This document shows, piece by piece, positions 58,829 through 64,000 of a stretch of 64,000 nt of DNA (positions within the stretch are counted from its first letter, which is position 1; every line of letters begins with the position of its first letter). The notes below the pieces were generated by a model that saw only the letters and a list, made by a program, of their open reading frames with translations, was not told the origin of the DNA and ran no database searches. The stretch comes from Nymphaea colorata (Eukaryota; Streptophyta; Magnoliopsida; Nymphaeales; Nymphaeaceae), in assembly GCF_008831285.2 (NCBI RefSeq), contig NC_045149.1, positions 16,270,578-16,334,577 on the forward strand. Reading direction: 5' to 3'. A program made the translations under genes and the position numbers.

Positions 58829-60732
58829 CCTGTTCATCCAACCAACGAACAAAACCGCCTTCTTTTCCCACTTCCTCAGGAGAGATCCTTCGCAGAAGGT
58901 GAAATTCTATCCGTTTCAGAACCCTCCTTTTTGATCGCGAATTGGATGTCTGATTCACCACCGCGGACGCAATCGATCTGAAAATCATTCATCGGAAAGA
59001 GGTATCACTTTCAGACGGCATTTACTAGCGCCGCATCCATACGCCGACCCCGTCAGAAGGTGGACAAGCACCAGTCTAGCCACCCGAAACCAATGGGTCC
59101 GGCAGGACATGCCATTACGACCAAAACCGGAAAATAGAAACGAGAGAGAAGGAGAGAGTTGATTTTCATTTTTCAGTTCTTGGAAGGCAGAGACTTTTCC
59201 GCCCGCGGTCGGGTCCGCTCGCCGACCCGGCCATCGATTGAGAAAGAACCAAGTTAAATTTCAAAATAACCGGTTCGACTTTCGACATATACATAAATAA
59301 CCGTCAGCTTGCGCCTAAACATGACCACGTACTATGGACAAAAAATCGCCCTTGATAATTAAATGGCGGACTTTCGATAAAGTGAAAATGGGACAAATTT
59401 TATCCTATAAATTTATCAAAATACATCTCTGGTAGAAGATGGGAACATATCTTCTCATGTAAAAGCCATAACATGGAAAGCACCTTAGTCTTAGATTAAC
59501 AAATTATTAAATAGTGAATTAAGCTTATAAAATATTCAATGGAAAATGCCAAATTATGTTTAAAAATACTATTTTACTGTTAATAAAAAAATAGTTTTGA
59601 AAACCGGTTACCTATTTTTTTTATCCCATTTATGTATTCTTTCCCTATCTTTTATCTTTAAAAGGTCATGCCCAAAAGAGAAGCGAACTCATGATAGACA
59701 AAAAAATTGTGCATTGTGAAAATTTTCTATTATAAGGCACATTCAGACTCTTTCGAACTACTGGAGGTGACGTGTGTGGCATGTGGTGTCTGCCGGTCTA
59801 AGGTTCAACAATTTTACATTTTTGCTGCTTTTTTCTTCTAAATTTTTAGCGGTCAAGTCCTTTTTCAAAAATCTGGCTATTGATTGTTCATATCTATAAA
59901 AACAACAATTGAGATTGAAAATCCAGAATAAGTAAGACAAGTTCCTACTAAGACACATGGACACATGGTGGTTTAGACTTTAGACCACTCAAAAACAACC
60001 TAGCGATATATATGTTGCAACGTGAGAGAAGTGCCAGTTACATGTCCCATGTGTCACGCTGAGCACTTTAAAATGCAAATTAGCAAGTATTGTGTAGCAC
60101 TCTTTTTGTACAACAAATGAAGATAAATTGTGATATATTCATTTGCATGCAGAATGAATGAAAATCGTTTTTTAAGCAGCAAGCTTGTTAGGAACGAGGT
60201 TCAAAATGGAAGTTTAAGACTGCATTTCCATGGCAAGCATTTCCTCCAGATCTCTGGTGATTTTTTGTTTGCACCAAAAAAGCCAACTAGAAGAAATACT
60301 TGAAAGTTGAAACAAAGAAGCTATCGGTGCACGTGATTTAAAATGAGATGAAAGGGATAATTGAAAACAAGGAAACTTATTAATGGTCAATCTGATAAAA
60401 ATAAGAAAATTAAAAACAGACAAACTTATTAATGGACAATCTGATAAAATACTGTGTAAGGAAACTCCAAGATGTCTTCAATCAAAGATGAGTCTCCTTG
60501 TGAGCCGAGCAACTCATTTTACTTATGGATATAGATTCTAATGAAAGCATAATAACTAAATATTGTCTTATTATGAAAGTAAGTGTAAATGTAGCAGCAG
60601 AAGAGTGACACATTTGATCCAAAGAATCGATGTTCAGGGGTGGAGGCAGGATTTTTTTTAGAAGCCCCCCCCCCCCCCCCCTTGCCGATGCCTGATGCCT
60701 AATGATCTCTGCTACAGACACCGGCGCCGGCT
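58829..60732. other. Promoter side of the WD40 gene and intergenic DNA
   Basis: The first 400 bp upstream of the WD40 start are locally GC-rich (around 59010-59250) as for a housekeeping promoter or 5' UTR. No TATA box was identified. The remainder is AT-rich with a poly-C run of about 18 bases at 60665-60682 just before the LTR element. No gene was recognised. Confidence 0.45.
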
Positions 60733-61270
60733 AACCAACTCGCGAGAATACTGGCTGAGAAATCTTCCGTCCAGCGAGCAGGAGAGGGAGGAGCTCGAAC
60801 TGCCAATTGAAGCCGTGGCCCGTGCGAACGGAGAAGAGAGATGGCGCGGCGCCAAAGGGGTGTTTCAGTCTAACCATAGATCAGTTTGAATTACCACATA
60901 GCAGCGGATGAAGACCAACTTCCAAACCTTGACAGGGACGACGCACTCACAGTCTGGAGAACGCCAATATATACAACCCTAATCACAGTCTACCAGCAAT
61001 CAACCAACTCGCGAGAATACTGGCTGAGAAATCTTCCGTCCAGCGAGCAGGAGAGGGAGGAGCTCGAACTGCCAATTGAAGCCGTGGCCCGTGCGAACGG
61101 AGAAGAGAGATGGCGCGGCGCCAAAGGGGTGTTTCAGTCTAACCATAGATCAGTTTGAATTACCACATAGCAGCGGATGAAGACCAACTTCCAAACCTTG
61201 ACAGGGACGACGCACTCACAGTCTGGAGAACGCCAATATATACAACCCTAATCACAGTCTACCAGCAATC
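60733..61270. repeat. Perfect 269-bp tandem duplication
   Basis: 60733-61001 and 61002-61270 read identically base by base. Each unit is about 135 bp of non-LTR sequence (AACCAACTCGCGAG to GTGTTTCA) plus 134 bp of the start of an LTR. The word AACCAAC occurs at the start of each unit and again at 61271 in the continuing LTR. Confidence 0.95.
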
Positions 61271-61484
61271 AACCAACCTCTTCCCTTTTGCTCTTAACAT
61301 GGATATATTTTCATAGACATTGATTGCCTGCCATCGTCACCGCACGCTCTTCCATTTTCCTCATCAATATGCACGTTTCCAATAACGGAGAAAACGGCAA
61401 CTGCCATTCTTGCATGCATTACCGCACTTGGCACATGGTTTGGAACCTGCCTATCACGGGCAGACCCAGACCCAAAGTCCAACA
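61137..61484 (-). repeat. 3' LTR (left copy), truncated
   Basis: It matches 62346-62691 with scattered substitutions and small indels. It lacks the first 25 or so bases of the right copy, being joined there to unrelated sequence ending GTGTTTCA. Confidence 0.85.
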
Positions 61485-62320
61485 TTCCCCGTGAGTATAG
61501 TAAACTTGTCCAACTGTGCATCGATTAGAGTAACACAGTGCCCTAGATAAAAATTTCCTCCCTCAGCACTTTATGATGCTAAATGTGTTAAGACTGAGAC
61601 CTCATACTGTGCTTTATATTTACTATTCAATCAAGCCTCTCCTTTTGGTGTTTCAACTTTGCATGAAGTAAATACGAGCACTGGTGTAGTGATAAATTGA
61701 TCTTCCTCTCCTACGTATATCAACAAATTTTGAATCAATTGCTTTCCTACATACGTTCCATTAAGCCGAATCTCTCATGGCCTTAGGCTACATACTAAAG
61801 TAACAACACTAATGAGCATAGTCAAGAGTCCATAAGAGCAATCGCAGTAGATACATTATTTTTATATGATGTATATTTATTGAGACTCAAGACAGATCAA
61901 CTCATGTTCAACAAGTGTATGCAAGCATTGAAAGAAACTTTCATTGTCGTGTAGATCACTAAAAGTCCAATTCTATCCACATAATTGACTCTAGTTCTCA
62001 AAAGATGTTCCTCTTAATCCCACTAAGATGATTTGAGCCCTCGGATCTTGCTACCAGGTCTACATGATTTTTGGAAATCATGTTGGTCATTAATTTCTAT
62101 AATGCAAGACCTCATCTTGATCCAATCAAGGCAATTAAAAATTTGTACATAATGTCACCATTTCATACATGACATTTAAGATTCACAAAATTTTACCTAG
62201 TCATCTTCACCAAAGAAAACACACATCATACTAACAACATGCTAGCAGATTATCAATTTCAGAAATAAAATTTCCCACGAGATCATGAGTTGATCTGTAA
62301 CATGGCTCTGATACCAATAA

Positions 62321-62691
62321 TGGATTATTACAAGATACTATCTCTGTCTAACCATAGATCAGTTTGGTTACCTCAGAAATGCAGCGGATGAAGACCAACT
62401 TCCAAGCCTTGACAAGGACGACGCAGTCAAAGTCTGGAGAACGCCAATATCCACAATCCTAATCGCAATCTACCAGCAATCAACCAACCTCTTCCCTTTT
62501 GCTCTTAACATGGATATGTTTTCATAGACATTGGTTGCCATCATCACCGCACGCTCTTCCATTTTCCTCATCAATATTCACGTTTCCGATAATGGAGAAA
62601 ACGGCAACTGCCATTCTTGCGTGCATTACCGCACTTGGCACATGGTTTGGACCCTACCTATCACGGGCGGACCCAAACCCAAGGTCCAACA
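62321..62691 (-). repeat. 5' LTR (right copy)
   Basis: On the plus strand it runs TGGATTATTACAAG to GTCCAACA. Its edge is four bases from the primer-binding site. Confidence 0.8.
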
Positions 62692-63464
62692 TATTGTCAT
62701 ATGTGTCAGTTGCGATCCATGCCATTGATCGGGGTTCATACTAGCGCTCCTTCGTTCGTGCCAGTGAAGTAATGTCGTTGACGCACCAGTCTGCTGTAGT
62801 GAGTTCTGGGAACCTATGAGGAGGTAGGCATAAAAGTGGAGTAGGATGTACCTAGGGATGTCTACAACTTCCCAAGCAAACCGGCTCCAGTTTTCATCCG
62901 ATGGCATCGCTAGCTAGAGATTTGCCAGGCGAGAAGCTTGTGTTCTCTTGAAACCACTTGATTTTGCCTTCATTGCTACAACAGAAGGGACTCGGAAGCA
63001 GGGCAGGTAGACGATGAAGCTGAAGAGTGCTCGTGGGGCTTCAGAGACTTTGGGGTGTGCCCGTATAGGGGGAATTAGATAGGAAGAAGCAGACGTTTGA
63101 CCACAGGCTCCCCCCATCACTACAGAAAAAAAAAAAAAATTAAAGCTGCAACTTTGGGCTTGGGACTTTGATTCTGGCATTTTGATGCGAAATTCAGTAG
63201 GGAAAGCGGCATTCTAGTTCCGCGGTTGTTGTGGAAGGATTTTCTTTTTCAATTTGAATTGGAGTGGAATTTCACCATTTCAAACGCTACCTCATGTAAG
63301 AAAATTAGACACTTGGTAGAAAAAATTTAGTTCACCATGGTACTTTTTTTATACTAAAATCTGGAAAAAGAGTCAGACCCTCAAGGGGTATTTTTATTAT
63401 TTCAAATTTTAGATCATTAAGTCTAATGTAGCATATTGTTATTGATGTAACGAAACATCCATAC
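62692..63464. other. Intergenic DNA, no gene recognised
   Basis: Two minus-strand frames (62907-62626 and 63180-62914) have no recognisable domain. There is a poly-A run at about 63124-63139. Nothing else is seen. Confidence 0.4.
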
Positions 63465-63971
63465 TAAAATCACAGTTCATCAAATTAGAGATCTGAAGTA
63501 CAAGGTCAACAATTGAAATCATCATTTTACTCTGGAGTTGAAAAATGATTTAATTCAAGACCAAAAAGAAAGGTTTAATAATTTCAAATATAGGGAAGCT
63601 TATATCAAAATAGATTGAGTGCAATTAGATGTCCCTTGGTGAAAGATAACCAATAGTGCATTATTGAGGTGTCAACCTTGCCCTAACACTCACCTCATTT
63701 TGAAAATAAAGTGACTGTAAAATCACAGGTTCATCAAATTAGAGATCTGAAGTACAAGGTCAACAATTGAAATCATCATTTTACTCTGGAGTTGAAAAAT
63801 GATTTAATTCAAGACCATAAAGGAAGGTTTAATAATTTCAAATCTAGGGAAGGTTATATCAAAATAGATTGAGTGCAATTAGATGTCCCTCGGTGAAAGA
63901 TAACCAATAGTGCATTATTGAGGTGTCAACCTTGCCCTAACACTCACCTCATTTTGAAACTAAAGTGACTG
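63465..63971. repeat. 254-bp near-perfect tandem duplication
   Basis: Copy 1 (63465-63717) and copy 2 (63718-63971) both run from TAAAATCACAG to AAAGTGACTG. By eye there are fewer than ten substitutions and one single-base insertion. No coding capacity and no terminal motif are seen. It is followed by a T-rich tract to the window end. Confidence 0.92.
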
Positions 63972-64000
63972 GTTCTTTTTTTTTTTTCTTTTTTTTTGTA

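Larger units (their letters stand above)
61137..62691 (-). mobile_element. Small non-autonomous LTR retrotransposon
   Basis: LTR copies at 61137-61484 (left, truncated at its outer end) and about 62321-62691 (right) flank an interior of about 0.84 kb. GGCTCTGATACCA at 62304-62316 is the complement of an initiator-Met primer site a few bases inside the right LTR, so the element is on the minus strand. The LTR on that strand begins TGTTGGAC. A short purine tract (ACGGGGAA) adjoins the left LTR. There is no recognisable coding domain. An extra partial LTR copy lies in the tandem duplication at 60868-61001. Confidence 0.8.

Noticed and set aside
58584-58988. 134-codon minus-strand frame over WD40 exon 1
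   Set aside because: It is out of frame with the conserved [13 protein letters not shown] exon and has no family features.

Overview
This window is nuclear DNA from a flowering plant. Genes have many short exons with GT..AG introns, the proteins are typical plant families, and the space between and inside genes is filled with LTR retrotransposons, TRIM elements, hAT-type miniature elements and simple repeats. I cannot place the species. I see no prokaryotic operon, CRISPR array, phage or organellar gene block.

Four protein-coding genes can be assembled exon by exon, with splice phases that agree. (1) + strand, 2313-8431: the 3' part of an ABC1/UbiB-family atypical kinase gene; its 5' exons lie left of the window. 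(2) - strand, 22540 down to 10082: a complete 19-exon family-35 beta-galactosidase of 852 codons with a C-terminal SUEL-type lectin domain, closest to plant BGAL8. (3) + strand, 31215-45414: a four-exon histone-fold protein of the CHRAC1/DPB3 (NF-YC-like) type, whose first intron is 12.8 kb because it holds two nested Ty1/copia elements. (4) - strand, 58828 down to 47025: an 11-exon WD40-repeat protein of the WDR20/creC type, 520 codons. Genes 3 and 4 converge.

Mobile DNA by region: 368-2177, decayed LTR element; 4975-5789, two hAT-type non-autonomous elements; 5938-6642, a TRIM array with three LTRs; 13135-13865, a second three-LTR array of the same family; 20381-20569, a solo LTR of that family; 26930-28760, a decayed Ty3/gypsy gag-protease relic split by an 858-bp hAT-type element; 33224-43894, a Ty1/copia element on the - strand, itself split by a second Ty1/copia element on the + strand at 35412-40803; near 50858, a SINE-like head; 60733-62691, a small LTR element with a tandemly duplicated end; 63465-63971, a 254-bp tandem duplication.

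The genes do not form a pathway. They are separate housekeeping-type genes: a plastid or mitochondrial kinase-like protein, a secreted cell-wall glycosidase, a chromatin/replication histone-fold subunit and a WD40 scaffold. The most informative biology is architectural: dated layers of insertion, introns that tolerate them, and repeated tandem-LTR formation by one TRIM family. All coordinates were read by eye; homology statements come from family knowledge, not from a search.
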